A stretch of 64,000 bases of DNA, from assembly GCF_008386695.1 (NCBI RefSeq), contig NZ_VUOC01000002.1, positions 300,426-364,425 on the forward strand, in the 5' to 3' direction. How positions within the stretch are numbered: position 1 is the stretch's first letter; each line of letters starts with the position of its first letter. Below the pieces are notes generated by a model. It made no database searches. It was not told where the DNA came from and saw nothing but the letters and a program-made list of their open reading frames with translations. Positions 44,514-52,550 of this stretch are shown here, piece after piece. The translations under genes were made by a program, and so were the position numbers. The DNA comes from Chitinophaga agrisoli. GTDB lineage: Bacteria > Bacteroidota > Bacteroidia > Chitinophagales > Chitinophagaceae.

Positions 44514-45392
44514 ATGTACCCATTTGCAGCACAGTACGACGAAACTAAGGACCGGTCACTGATAGAGCAGGTATATGCCGGCTCCCGGGAGGCCGCTGAA
44601 CAGCTGGTGCGGTTACATCAGCGGTTTATTTACAACCTGGCGCTGAAACTGGTGCGCGATGCAGACGATGCCGCTGACCTTACGCAGGAAGTGCTGATCA
44701 GGATGCTGACCCGGCTGCACCAGTTCGAGTTTAAAAGCAGCTTCCGCACCTGGTTGTACCGGATGGTCATGAACCATTTCCTGAGCGCCCAGCGTAAGAA
44801 AGCCGAAAAAGATATCCATTCCTTTGAGGAACTGGGCGTTGTGTGTGAAGAGCTGCATTCCGGAGAAGATATGACCGCCGCCGAGCGGGACGAATACCGG
44901 GAACAGATCATAGACGTGCGTAACAGATGCATGGCCTCTACCCTGCTATGCCTGGACCGCGAGCAGCGCATTATATTGATCCTTGGGGCGATATTCAACC
45001 TGAAATCACCTGTAGCGGCGCAATTACTGGATATAACCCCGGAGAATTTCCGTAAACAGCTATCCCGCGCCAAACATGATCTGTTCCAGTTCATGGATAA
45101 CAAATGTGGACTCATCAATCCCAACAATCCCTGCCGTTGTCATAAAAAGACCAAAGGATTTATCAAAGAAGGCAAGGTAGATGCGGTTACCCGGCAGTTC
45201 ACCCCTGATGCCCTGGAAAGCATTGGCGCCCTGGTAGGCCTAAAGAACAAGGAGCTTGACCAGTTAATGGAGGGTAAGTATCTAAGTTTGTTCACCGCGC
45301 AACCGTATGAGCCCATGCCGGAAGAAGATAAACTGATCGCCTCCCTGCTAATGGACCCCAATGTAAAGGCTTTATTCCTGCTGAACCAATAA
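44514..45392 (+). CDS. ECF sigma factor with a cysteine-containing C-terminal extension
   Basis: The 292-residue protein has sigma region 2 (about 14-85, DLTQEVLIRMLTRLHQF, SFRTWLYRMVMNHF), region 4 (about 125-180) and then more than 100 extra residues beginning with NKCGLINPNNPCRCHKKTKG (about 197-216). Such fused C-terminal extensions replace a separate anti-sigma factor in several ECF groups, and the clustered cysteines suggest a metal or redox site. The GTG at 44487 is upstream in frame, but it overlaps the promoter; ATG at 44514 is preferred. The next gene starts three bases after the stop and resembles region 2 of this very protein. Confidence 0.88.
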   Translation: MYPFAAQYDETKDRSLIEQVYAGSREAAEQLVRLHQRFIYNLALKLVRDADDAADLTQEVLIRMLTRLHQFEFKSSFRTWLYRMVMNHFLSAQRKKAEKDIHSFEELGVVCEELHSGEDMTAAERDEYREQIIDVRNRCMASTLLCLDREQRIILILGAIFNLKSPVAAQLLDITPENFRKQLSRAKHDLFQFMDNKCGLINPNNPCRCHKKTKGFIKEGKVDAVTRQFTPDALESIGALVGLKNKELDQLMEGKYLSLFTAQPYEPMPEEDKLIASLLMDPNVKALFLLNQ

Positions 45393-45395
45393 CCC

Positions 45396-45776
45396 ATGCA
45401 TATTAACGATCAGGAGGACCAGCACCTGGTTAACCAGGTTTGCGAGGGCGTGTTGCCTGCCCTGCAGCAATTGATCCAACGTTACCAGCATTTTGTATTT
45501 GACCTGGCGCTAAGCCGTTCCGGCAATCCGCAACAAGCCTATGAATGGGCCCGGCAGGTATTTGTAAAAATGATCGCAGTCATTGCCACCTACGATCGCC
45601 AGCTGACATTCCGTACCTGGCTGCAAGTGCTGGCCCTGCAGCATTTTGACCAGCTTCCACCCCAGGACGCCACTGAGGCCGCTGCCACAGCGCCTATCCA
45701 TATTGATATTGCCAATGACCTGTTTCGGTGCCTGCGTTTTGACCCGCTTATCCAACAATTCCATCATTTTAATTAA
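45396..45776 (+). CDS. Region-2-only sigma-like protein
   Basis: This 126-residue protein aligns by eye with region 2 of the upstream sigma factor: DQHLVNQVCEGVLPALQQLI against DRSLIEQVYAGSREAAEQLV, QRYQHFVFDLALS against LHQRFIYNLALK, and TFRTWLQVLALQHF against SFRTWLYRMVMNHF. It has no region 4 and no recognisable DNA-reading helix-turn-helix after residue 90. The 3-base gap to the sigma gene implies coupled translation. It could compete for core polymerase, bind the sigma factor's extension or help open DNA; none of these is shown. Alternatively it is a decaying duplicate, although the frame is intact and non-random. Confidence 0.75.
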   Translation: MHINDQEDQHLVNQVCEGVLPALQQLIQRYQHFVFDLALSRSGNPQQAYEWARQVFVKMIAVIATYDRQLTFRTWLQVLALQHFDQLPPQDATEAAATAPIHIDIANDLFRCLRFDPLIQQFHHFN

Positions 45777-45782
45777 AAAGTT

Positions 45783-45808
45783 TGTCACAGTTGTAAAAGA
45801 CCTGCGTC
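45783..45808 (+). promoter_or_regulatory. ECF-type promoter TGTCACA-N15-CGTC before the SDR gene
   Basis: TGTCACA at 45783-45789 and CGTC at 45805-45808, spaced by 15 bases, exactly match the boxes and spacing before the sigma gene. The surrounding bases, such as CAGTT and TGCGTC, are also shared. The SDR start codon lies 20 bases downstream. Confidence 0.78.
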
Positions 45809-45828
45809 CAATCTGAAAACAAACGAAC

Positions 45829-46602
45829 ATGCAACAACAAACATTTCAGCAGAAGACAGCTTTGATCATTGGCGGATCCAGCGGCATGGGTAAAGCAACC
45901 GCCCAACTGTTATTGTCTTATGGCGCACGGGTGATCATTGCCAGCAAATCACAGGAAAGCGTAACAGCCGCTGTTAAAGAATTAAGCGCATTTGGCGCTG
46001 TTGAAGGCAAAACTGTGCACCTGGCCAATGCATCCAATGTGGAAGCCTTTATTAATGAACTGGACACGCTTGGTCCAATTCATTACCTGGTAAATGCTGC
46101 TGGTTTCTTTGCACCTAAACCTTTCCTGGATTCTACTCCGGATGATTATGATGCATTCCTGGATATCAACCGCGGGTTCTTTTTTATTACTCAGGCAGTA
46201 GCCAGAAAGATGAAAGCAATTGGAGGCGGCGCTATTGTGAACATTGGTTCTTACTGGGCGACCAGGGCAGTAAAGGCAACGCCCACGGCTACCTACTCTA
46301 TGGCCAAAGCAGGCCTGCAGGCTTTTACCCAACAGGTAGGCATGGAACTGGCGGCGGATCATATACGGGTGAATGCGATTGCCCCCGGCGTGGTGGAAAC
46401 GGGTGTGCTGGATGAATTGGCGGGCTCTCCGGAAGATGCGAAGGAAGTATATAAGACACTACATGCCATGCATCCGTTAGGGCGTAATGGCCGTGCTGAG
46501 GAGATTGCGGCGACGATTGCTTTCCTGTTGTCTGATGATGCAGCCTGGATCACCGGAGCGGTATGGGATGTTGACGGCGGTATGGGCGCGGGTCGTAATT
46601 AA
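45829..46602 (+). CDS. Short-chain dehydrogenase/reductase (SDR)
   Basis: The 257-residue oxidoreductase has the cofactor-binding GGSSGMGKAT (about 14-23), NAAG at about 90, the catalytic Ser in NIGSYWATR and Tyr-x-x-x-Lys in YSMAKAGLQ, and a C-terminal DVDGGMGAG. Lys/Ser patterning after beta-2 does not clearly fix NAD or NADP preference. Its promoter is identical in type to that of the upstream sigma factor, so it is a likely direct target of that regulator. The substrate is unknown. Confidence 0.93.
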   Translation: MQQQTFQQKTALIIGGSSGMGKATAQLLLSYGARVIIASKSQESVTAAVKELSAFGAVEGKTVHLANASNVEAFINELDTLGPIHYLVNAAGFFAPKPFLDSTPDDYDAFLDINRGFFFITQAVARKMKAIGGGAIVNIGSYWATRAVKATPTATYSMAKAGLQAFTQQVGMELAADHIRVNAIAPGVVETGVLDELAGSPEDAKEVYKTLHAMHPLGRNGRAEEIAATIAFLLSDDAAWITGAVWDVDGGMGAGRN

Positions 46603-46667
46603 AAACTGTGACAAATGTCAATGTGATATTGTGTCATCTGCGTCCGTTGGGAAGGGCGTTCATACGA

Positions 46668-46675
46668 TAATTTTG
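46668..46675 (+). promoter_or_regulatory. Predicted TAnnTTTG promoter box before the amidase gene
   Basis: TAATTTTG at 46668-46675 matches the -7 element, and TTG at 46647-46649 lies about 18 bases upstream, where a -33 element is expected. A partial ECF-type motif (TGTCAAT at 46616-46622 and CGTC at 46641-46644, 18 bases apart) also exists but does not match the spacing of the two strong ECF sites. Confidence 0.45.
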
Positions 46676-46726
46676 TGCCAGCGCCACCATAAAGCGCAGT
46701 ACATTTTTAACAACAATACGTGTAGT

Positions 46727-48154
46727 ATGAATACGCAACAAAGTAAAACCGATCCGGTTTACTACCAGGACGCAACGCGATTAGCGGAATTGATCCGCAA
46801 CCGCGAAATTTCGCCAGTTGAAGTAGTGAAGGCACATCTTGACCGCATTGAGGCGGTTAACGCAAAGGTGAACGCCATCGTAACAATTTCAGATACCGCT
46901 TTGAATGCCGCTAGAGCGGCAGAAGCCGCCGTGTTAAGGGGCGATGCATTAGGGCCCCTGCACGGCGTGCCTTTTACTGCAAAAGACTCGATCGACACCG
47001 CGAAGCTATTAACGCAGCGGGGTTCGCCAATCTTTAAAGGCCGCACACCGGACACCGATGCCACTACGGTTGCCCGGCTGAAAAATGCGGGTGGTATCCT
47101 GATCGGAAAAACAAATCTGCCGGAGTTCTCTTATTGGATAGAGAGCAACAACCTGCTTTCCGGCAGGACAAACAATCCATGGGATCTGCAACTTTCGCCG
47201 GGCGGTTCCAGCGGTGGCGAGTCCGCAGCCGTTGCGGCAGGTATGTCTCCATTGGGATTAGGGACCGATCTTGCCATTTCCGTACGCGGGCATGCCGCAC
47301 TGACCGGCATTGTTGCTTTGAAAGCTACCCATGGCAGCATTCCGATGACGGGTATATGGCCGCGTGCCCCACGCCGTTTCTGGCATGTTGGCCCTATGGC
47401 GCGCACCATCCGCGATCTGCAACTGGCTTATTCCGTGCTGGCTGGTCCTGATGGACAGGATGGGTTTTCTTCCAGTACGCTACATGTTGACGCAGGTATT
47501 GGTAACATCACCAATAAAAAACTCCGTATCGGCTGGCTTGTGGAGCCGGGCCTTGGACCTATCGATCCCGAAATTGGTATTGCGGTGGCAGCTGCCGCTG
47601 ATGCGCTTAAGCAACTGGGACACTCCGTTGAGCAAGTTCGCATTCCGGTGCTGGAGGAAGAATTCGCATTGGATTATTATGTGAAACTGCATATGATGGA
47701 AATGAAACCGGCGATGCGGGCGGCTATTGCCGGTCAGCCTGATGAACTGGTCTTCAAATATGTGAATGCGGTGTTAGCATACGCTGAAACCACATTCGAA
47801 GACTATATTGCTGCGGAACAGTCAGCCGAGCGGCTGCGTGATGGTTTTGCGGCATATTTCCAGCAATACGACGCATTGATCACTCCTGTATTGCCGGTTA
47901 TTTCACATGGGCATGATATTGAGACGATCGAACCCAAAGGGCAAAAGGAAAGTATTTTCTTACTGCAAAGCGCTACTGTGCCGTTGAACATCACTGGTTT
48001 GCCGGGCGTGTCTGTCCGTTTTGGTACCAGTAAAACAGGCCTGCCGATCAATGTACAGGTGGTGGGCAGCTGGTTAGCGGAATCGACCATCCTGCATATT
48101 GCGTCGCAACTGGAAGCAACCAGCACTGATACCGTGCTGTATCCCAGCATCTAA
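46727..48154 (+). CDS. Amidase-signature family protein with an altered core motif
   Basis: The 475-residue enzyme has the amidase-signature Lys in PFTAKDSID, the cis-Ser region SPGGSSGGESAAVAAG and the nucleophile region. In typical members that last part reads GTDxGGSIRxPA, but here it reads LGTDLAISVRGHAALTG: the nucleophilic Ser and the following Arg remain while the GG pair is replaced by AI and IPA by GHA. The frame extends upstream to 46487, overlapping the SDR gene, but the ATG at 46727 (MNTQQSKTD) is the family-like start. Substrate unknown. Activity may be changed by the altered loop. Confidence 0.85.
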   Translation: MNTQQSKTDPVYYQDATRLAELIRNREISPVEVVKAHLDRIEAVNAKVNAIVTISDTALNAARAAEAAVLRGDALGPLHGVPFTAKDSIDTAKLLTQRGSPIFKGRTPDTDATTVARLKNAGGILIGKTNLPEFSYWIESNNLLSGRTNNPWDLQLSPGGSSGGESAAVAAGMSPLGLGTDLAISVRGHAALTGIVALKATHGSIPMTGIWPRAPRRFWHVGPMARTIRDLQLAYSVLAGPDGQDGFSSSTLHVDAGIGNITNKKLRIGWLVEPGLGPIDPEIGIAVAAAADALKQLGHSVEQVRIPVLEEEFALDYYVKLHMMEMKPAMRAAIAGQPDELVFKYVNAVLAYAETTFEDYIAAEQSAERLRDGFAAYFQQYDALITPVLPVISHGHDIETIEPKGQKESIFLLQSATVPLNITGLPGVSVRFGTSKTGLPINVQVVGSWLAESTILHIASQLEATSTDTVLYPSI

Positions 48155-48175
48155 AAGTGGTAGTTAACCGTATAC

Positions 48176-48209
48176 AATAAACCTTTAGGGTTGCTCCTGA
48201 AGGTTTATT
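48176..48209. terminator. Bidirectional hairpin terminator
   Basis: AATAAACCTT (48176-48185) pairs with AAGGTTTATT (48200-48209). It lies between the amidase gene and the convergent Crp/Fnr-like gene. Confidence 0.75.
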
Positions 48210-48786
48210 TTGTTTTTGAAAGATCTTTGCGGACCCGGCTCAGGGTTTCCCGCGAAATGCCAAGATAAGAGGCGACCATATGCAGGGGAACTTTGTTGAA
48301 CACACTGGGATAGGTTTCCTGGAACTCGCGATAGCGCTCTTCCGCAGAAGCGCTGATTAGTGAATAGATGCGTTGCTGGCTGGCTACAAAAGCGCTGTTT
48401 GAAAGACGGTCAAAAAAATCCCGGAGCACAGGTATGTTTTGCATCAGCTCTTCCCAGGCCGGTTTCGTCCACAAGATCACGCTGCTGGCTGCCAGGGCCT
48501 CAATGTTATATTTGGCCGGTTTTTCCTGGTAATAACTTTCCTGGTCCCCGATCCACCAATTCTCAATACCAAAGCGGACGGTGTGATCATTGCCGTTTTC
48601 GTCGTAACGATAGAGGCGCAAACAACCGCTGCTGATAAAACAGATCGATCTCCAGCTTTCTCCGTCGTGCAGTAGTGATTGCCATTTGCGCAGTTTTTTG
48701 ACCGTGCCTGCATGACGGATCAATTCAAGATCATCCTGTGAGATCTCACAAAATCCATTCAGATATTTTTCAAATACATCAAACAT
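48205..48786 (-). CDS. Crp/Fnr-family transcriptional regulator
   Basis: This 193-residue protein has a cyclic-nucleotide-binding-like beta roll (about 15-120, LRKWQSLLHDGESWRSICFISSGCLRLYRY) and a C-terminal helix-turn-helix (about 165-190, VPLHMVASYLGISRETLSRVRKDL). The usual cAMP-contacting residues are not evident, as in many Bacteroidota relatives. It faces the tetR-like gene in the same direction with 35 bases between them. Target genes cannot be named. Confidence 0.9.
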   Translation of the reverse strand: MFDVFEKYLNGFCEISQDDLELIRHAGTVKKLRKWQSLLHDGESWRSICFISSGCLRLYRYDENGNDHTVRFGIENWWIGDQESYYQEKPAKYNIEALAASSVILWTKPAWEELMQNIPVLRDFFDRLSNSAFVASQQRIYSLISASAEERYREFQETYPSVFNKVPLHMVASYLGISRETLSRVRKDLSKTK

Positions 48787-48821
48787 GTCTTAAAAAATAA
48801 AGTCATTTTGGCGGCGTCCTC

Positions 48822-49424
48822 TCAGGTTTTACATATGTCGTCAATAATTTTCTTTGCTGTATCCAACAACTTATTGACGTATTTCATATCCTGGGTGGAA
48901 CGGAAATACAATGAGGCGCCTTCAATGATCGATATGATCTGCAGCGCAGTGCCTACACTGTCGGTATCCGCCTTAAACTCATTGGCTTTTATGCCGTTTT
49001 CAATGATGCCGGTGATATTTTTGGTCCAGGATAGCAGCCCTGTTGCTGCTTTAGCCCGTAACAGGTTATTGGTATCATCTGCTTCTACAACTGTATTCTG
49101 TAAAGGACAGCCGCCGGGAGTGAAAGGCGTTTTAGCCGATGGGTGATGCAGCAGCACATGCGCCAGCAATTTGTCTTTATAGGAATTGTGGCTATCAGCG
49201 CCATCCAAAAGCAGCTTTTGCTTCCGTTCCCAGTTAAACTCAAATGCTGCCAGCGCTACCGCATCTTTGTTCTCAAAGTTACCATAAATACTTCCGCGGG
49301 TCATCCCGGTAGCCTTTTCCAGGTCGCTGACAGAGGTACCCAGCAGCCCTTTTTTATTAAATAGCTCAGCGGTTGCTTCTATAATGCGCTGGCGCGTTGC
49401 CGCTGATCTTGGAACAAACTTCAT
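48822..49424 (-). CDS. TetR/AcrR-family transcriptional regulator
   Basis: The 200-residue regulator has an N-terminal helix-turn-helix (about 10-50, RIIEATAELFNKKGLLGTSVSDLEKATGMTRGSIYGNF split over about 40 residues) and a C-terminal ligand-binding domain with CPLQNTV. It lies 36 bases downstream of an SDR gene on the same strand, and the palindrome 18 bases long at 50272-50289 upstream of that SDR is the likely operator of the two-gene transcript. Confidence 0.92.
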   Translation of the reverse strand: MKFVPRSAATRQRIIEATAELFNKKGLLGTSVSDLEKATGMTRGSIYGNFENKDAVALAAFEFNWERKQKLLLDGADSHNSYKDKLLAHVLLHHPSAKTPFTPGGCPLQNTVVEADDTNNLLRAKAATGLLSWTKNITGIIENGIKANEFKADTDSVGTALQIISIIEGASLYFRSTQDMKYVNKLLDTAKKIIDDICKT

Positions 49425-49460
49425 ATTGCAAATATAGCGTGTGGGGCGCTGTTGATATAA

Positions 49461-50201
49461 TTACCAGGAGATCACCTGTCCATCTTTAAAAAATTGGCCA
49501 GTAGGCCCGTTCTTTGGTAAAGTTGCCGCCGACACGATACTCTTTGCGCCCGCGGTAACCGGTCTTCCCCCATAGTCTGCAAAAGTATCGTAGGAGGCTG
49601 TCAGCCCAGGCGTCACCGCATTGACCATAATACCATCCTTTTTCAGATCGATAGCGGCTTTTAGGGTAAACGCATTTAAGGCCGCCTTGGAAATACTGTA
49701 GGCGGAGATAATATCCCGCCAGGGGTTAACGAGATTGTACCCTTCGCCGCCGAAAGAGCCGGAACCTGATGATACATTAACAATTCTCGGATGTTCGCTT
49801 TTTCTTAATAATGGCGTGAAATACTTAACCGTGGCCCAGGAACCGATGAAGTTACTCTCAAAGACATTTCTGATCTCCTGCAGATCTGCACGTTCGGTAT
49901 CATACTGATCCGGGAATAAGGTTGCATTATTGATAAGGACGTCGAGTTTTCCGTATTGCTGGTCAATCTTTTGGGCCAGAGACCGGATCATGTCTTCATT
50001 TGTCACATCTAAGGCCAGCGGCACAATATCCAGGCCCTCAGCCATTAAAACGGCTGCAAGCGTATCGGCGGTTTCCTGCTTTCTTGATGTGATGATAACG
50101 CTGTAATTCATTGCGCCGAGTTGCCGTGCTACTTCAAAGCCAATGCCTGTCTGTTTTCCTACGCCGGTGATCAGCGCTACTTGTTTTGTTGTTTTTTCCA
50201 T
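49461..50201 (-). CDS. Short-chain dehydrogenase/reductase, TetR-linked
   Basis: This 246-residue SDR has TGVGKQTGIGFEVARQLG (Rossmann Gly-rich loop), NNATLF in place of the common NNAG, catalytic Ser in NVSSGSGSF and YSISKAALNAF with Tyr-x-x-x-Lys. The Gly-rich loop and Arg in TSRKQE after beta-2 suggest NADP(H). It is the first gene of a likely SDR-tetR transcript controlled by the palindrome at 50272. Plant carbonyl-reductase-like SDRs share this layout. The substrate is unknown. Confidence 0.92.
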   Translation of the reverse strand: MEKTTKQVALITGVGKQTGIGFEVARQLGAMNYSVIITSRKQETADTLAAVLMAEGLDIVPLALDVTNEDMIRSLAQKIDQQYGKLDVLINNATLFPDQYDTERADLQEIRNVFESNFIGSWATVKYFTPLLRKSEHPRIVNVSSGSGSFGGEGYNLVNPWRDIISAYSISKAALNAFTLKAAIDLKKDGIMVNAVTPGLTASYDTFADYGGRPVTAGAKSIVSAATLPKNGPTGQFFKDGQVISW

Positions 50202-50245
50202 TTTGATGAAGCTTTAACATAATTGTGTCTGGTTCGATGGTGGGA

Positions 50246-50289
50246 CAAAGGTATGGGGAAAACAGGCATACATATAACGATCGTTATAT
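50246..50289 (-). promoter_or_regulatory. Perfect 18-bp palindromic operator and promoter box before the SDR-tetR pair
   Basis: ATATAACGATCGTTATAT at 50272-50289 is a perfect palindrome. On the minus strand a TACCTTTG box (50253-50246), matching TAnnTTTG, lies 18 bases downstream of it. The palindrome therefore covers the -33 region, a position suited to repression by the co-encoded TetR protein. Confidence 0.78.
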
Positions 50290-50567
50290 AAAAAGACATA
50301 AAAATGACGGTTCTGACAAAATGAGCAATTATAGAGGGTGTAGGTAATGATGACTGTGGTTCAGCTTTTTTAATCCGTATACCATTCGGTATTCCCTAAT
50401 GACCTTTTTATCCGACTAGCGGCACGGCCATATGCATCTAACCGCTTGTTTTATAAGTAATCTTTATCCTTCGATGGTACTTTTTCTTTGTTTTCCCGTT
50501 TTAATACAAAACGCATTTAAAAATATCAGATAAAGGGCACGATTTAGATTGTTTCGATTGACTACCG

Positions 50568-50597
50568 GCCACCATGTTTTCCTGGTGGCTTTTTTTT
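50568..50597 (+). terminator. Orphan plus-strand terminator in a gene-free region
   Basis: GCCACCA (50568-50574) pairs with TGGTGGC (50583-50589) around an eight-base loop and is followed by eight T residues. No plus-strand protein gene lies between 50202 and this site. It may end an unannotated small RNA from the 50.3-50.57 kb interval, or it may serve no current transcript. Confidence 0.7.
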
Positions 50598-50683
50598 GCA
50601 TTTGTTATGAATTCATACAAAGGCTAACCACTCCAAAATTATCCGACATATATTGCTCTATAGGACGCGTCACCCAAATTGCC

Positions 50684-50706
50684 TATATTTGACAAGTTTT
50701 GTCAAA
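50684..50706 (+). promoter_or_regulatory. Operator overlapping the promoter of the repressor-ATPase-HNH cassette
   Basis: TATATTTG (50684-50691) matches TAnnTTTG, and TTTGACAA-GTT-TTGTCAAA (50688-50706) is a perfect inverted repeat overlapping it. This lies 10 bases upstream of the repressor start codon and suits autoregulation by that repressor. Confidence 0.75.
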
Positions 50707-50716
50707 ACTTATATCC

Positions 50717-51010
50717 ATGACAAATTTTGCGGAACTAATACGAATAGAAAGAGCAAAACAAAGGCTACTCCTTCGAGAAGTTGCAGTCAAACTAGAAATT
50801 GACCAAGCTGTTATTAGTAAATTCGAACGCAACGAGCGGAAACCCACAAAGGAACAAGTTTTGAAGTTTGCCAAATTTTACAATCTGGATGAAGAAACTT
50901 TACTTATAGAATGGCTCAGTGATAAAGTTGCTAATGATTTGCAAGAGGAGCATTTAGCATATAAAGTTCTAGAGGCTGCCAGACAAAAAATAAAAAATGA
51001 CAAAAAATAG
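50717..51010 (+). CDS. Cro/C1-type helix-turn-helix regulator of the defence cassette
   Basis: The 97-residue protein has an XRE helix-turn-helix (about 5-60, LIRIERAKQRLLLREVAVKLEID and ISKFERNERKPTKEQVLKFAKFYNLDEETL, in two parts) and a short helical C-terminal tail. The long frame starts with TTG at 50699 inside the operator, so the ATG at 50717 is used. It starts an AT-rich three-gene cassette and probably represses it through the overlapping palindrome until phage or other stress relieves control. Such a small controller is like those in restriction or toxin cassettes. Confidence 0.88.
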   Translation: MTNFAELIRIERAKQRLLLREVAVKLEIDQAVISKFERNERKPTKEQVLKFAKFYNLDEETLLIEWLSDKVANDLQEEHLAYKVLEAARQKIKNDKK

Positions 51011-51049
51011 TACTCCACCGTCAGATTACAAATCCCGCAATAACTATAT

Positions 51050-52543
51050 ATGCAAATAAAAAAATTGACAATTGAGAATTTCAGATGCTTTGCTAATTAT
51101 GAAATTCCATTTGGAGGGAAAACAACGGTTCTGATTGGTAAAAATGGTACCGGCAAAACAAACATCTTAACCGGACTTATTTACTCCCTTAGTTTTCCAT
51201 TTGCTAAAAATGAAATTAAAGGGATGCAGACAATTGGAACCAGTTCCCCCGACCTAAAAATCGCTTCAATAGACAATAAAGGAACATTTGATGCCAGGTT
51301 TGATAATGAAACCAATGATTATATCTACCCCATAAAAATAACAGGACAAGCAACCTTCGACAATGAAGAATTAAGTTGGGCAATGGTTAAGGAGAAAAAG
51401 GGAGGAGGTCTTTCATCTTCGCAGTACAAAAGAGCATTCGAAAAATTTCAACAATATTATAATGAAAATAATGATAGCAAACCGTTACCTCTTCTAGTCT
51501 ATTTTTCCGATTCATTCCCCCATATTGAAGCCAATATTAGCGCATATGTAAAGAAAATCTTCACTTCTGAGAATGGATTACCAAGAAATTTTGGATATTA
51601 CAAATGGGATGAAAAAAACAACTGTATTGGCATGTGGAAAGAGAGGTATACAAAAATATACACCTCATTAAATAACTTTAAACGCCCGGAGTTTAGCATC
51701 ATAAGCGAGCTAAATGATCTATATTTAATACTCGACAATGGACCAGATTCCGATAATATCGTTGAAATGGAACATAGAACGGAAGTATTAAGAAAACAAC
51801 TAGAGGTAGTAAGGAATGAACTAAAAAAAGATCCTGAATTTATTGAACTAAATTTTATAGATAATAAACTCAAAAAATTTACCGATCCATTGGAGGAAAA
51901 ATACAATTTCATTAACAGGGAATTTGAGATAAAACAGATAAAAGTTATTGGCACGAGCAAATCGGAACAACATATCCAATTTGAATTTGCAGATAACAGA
52001 AAAATGTTTTTCGACAACTTACCAATGGGGTACAAGCGGCTTTTCTCTATTGTTTTCGATATCGCCTACAGAAGTTTTATTTTAAATAAAGATATTGAAC
52101 CAACCGGCATCGTAATTATTGATGAAATCGAGCTTCATCTTCATCCAACGCTACAGCAGGAAGTTTTAAATAGATTCAAGAATACCTTTCCTGGAATACA
52201 ATTTATTGTAAGTACTCATTCTCCGCTGGTGATCAGCAACTTAAACGCCAATACAGAGGAAGACAAAGTTATACGTTTAGAAAACGAAGGAAATAAATTC
52301 TACTGGGAACCAGTGGAAAACATCTATGGCATTGACTACACTACGAACTTGATGGAAGTAATGGAAAGCCCCTATCGTTCTTCTACTATTGATAAATTGA
52401 TAAATGCTTATTTAGTATTATTTGGGAAGAAAAAAGAGTCAGAGGCTGCATTAATACTTGAAAAACTTAAAGACTACTTAGGAGGAGAAATCCCTAGTTT
52501 ATTACAAGACGAAATCGAGAATCAAAAAAAGGCATATCTGTAA
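51050..52543 (+). CDS. AAA-family ATPase, PtuA-like (Septu defence)
   Basis: The 497-residue ATPase has an ABC/SMC-like N-terminus (LTIENFRCFANYEIPFGGKT), Walker A in IGKNGTGKTN (about 29-38), an interrupted middle region of coiled-coil character (about 225-290), and Walker B with switch elements in GIVIIDEIELHLHPTLQQEV and STHSPLVISN. It resembles AAA_15/AAA_21 ATPases of OLD, AbiEii and PtuA families. No Toprim nuclease domain follows, unlike OLD proteins. The adjoining HNH gene 8 bases downstream gives the PtuA-PtuB arrangement. Local base composition is AT-rich, suggesting horizontal acquisition. Confidence 0.85.
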   Translation: MQIKKLTIENFRCFANYEIPFGGKTTVLIGKNGTGKTNILTGLIYSLSFPFAKNEIKGMQTIGTSSPDLKIASIDNKGTFDARFDNETNDYIYPIKITGQATFDNEELSWAMVKEKKGGGLSSSQYKRAFEKFQQYYNENNDSKPLPLLVYFSDSFPHIEANISAYVKKIFTSENGLPRNFGYYKWDEKNNCIGMWKERYTKIYTSLNNFKRPEFSIISELNDLYLILDNGPDSDNIVEMEHRTEVLRKQLEVVRNELKKDPEFIELNFIDNKLKKFTDPLEEKYNFINREFEIKQIKVIGTSKSEQHIQFEFADNRKMFFDNLPMGYKRLFSIVFDIAYRSFILNKDIEPTGIVIIDEIELHLHPTLQQEVLNRFKNTFPGIQFIVSTHSPLVISNLNANTEEDKVIRLENEGNKFYWEPVENIYGIDYTTNLMEVMESPYRSSTIDKLINAYLVLFGKKKESEAALILEKLKDYLGGEIPSLLQDEIENQKKAYL

Positions 52544-52550
52544 TATATAT

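Noticed and set aside
46616-46644. Third ECF-type promoter before the amidase gene
   Set aside because: The boxes are TGTCAAT and CGTC with 18 bases between, not the TGTCACA and 15 bases of the two matching sites, so it was not called as part of the set.
46487-46726. Upstream extension of the amidase frame overlapping the SDR gene
   Set aside because: The extension has no family-like sequence; the ATG at 46727 matches the expected start.
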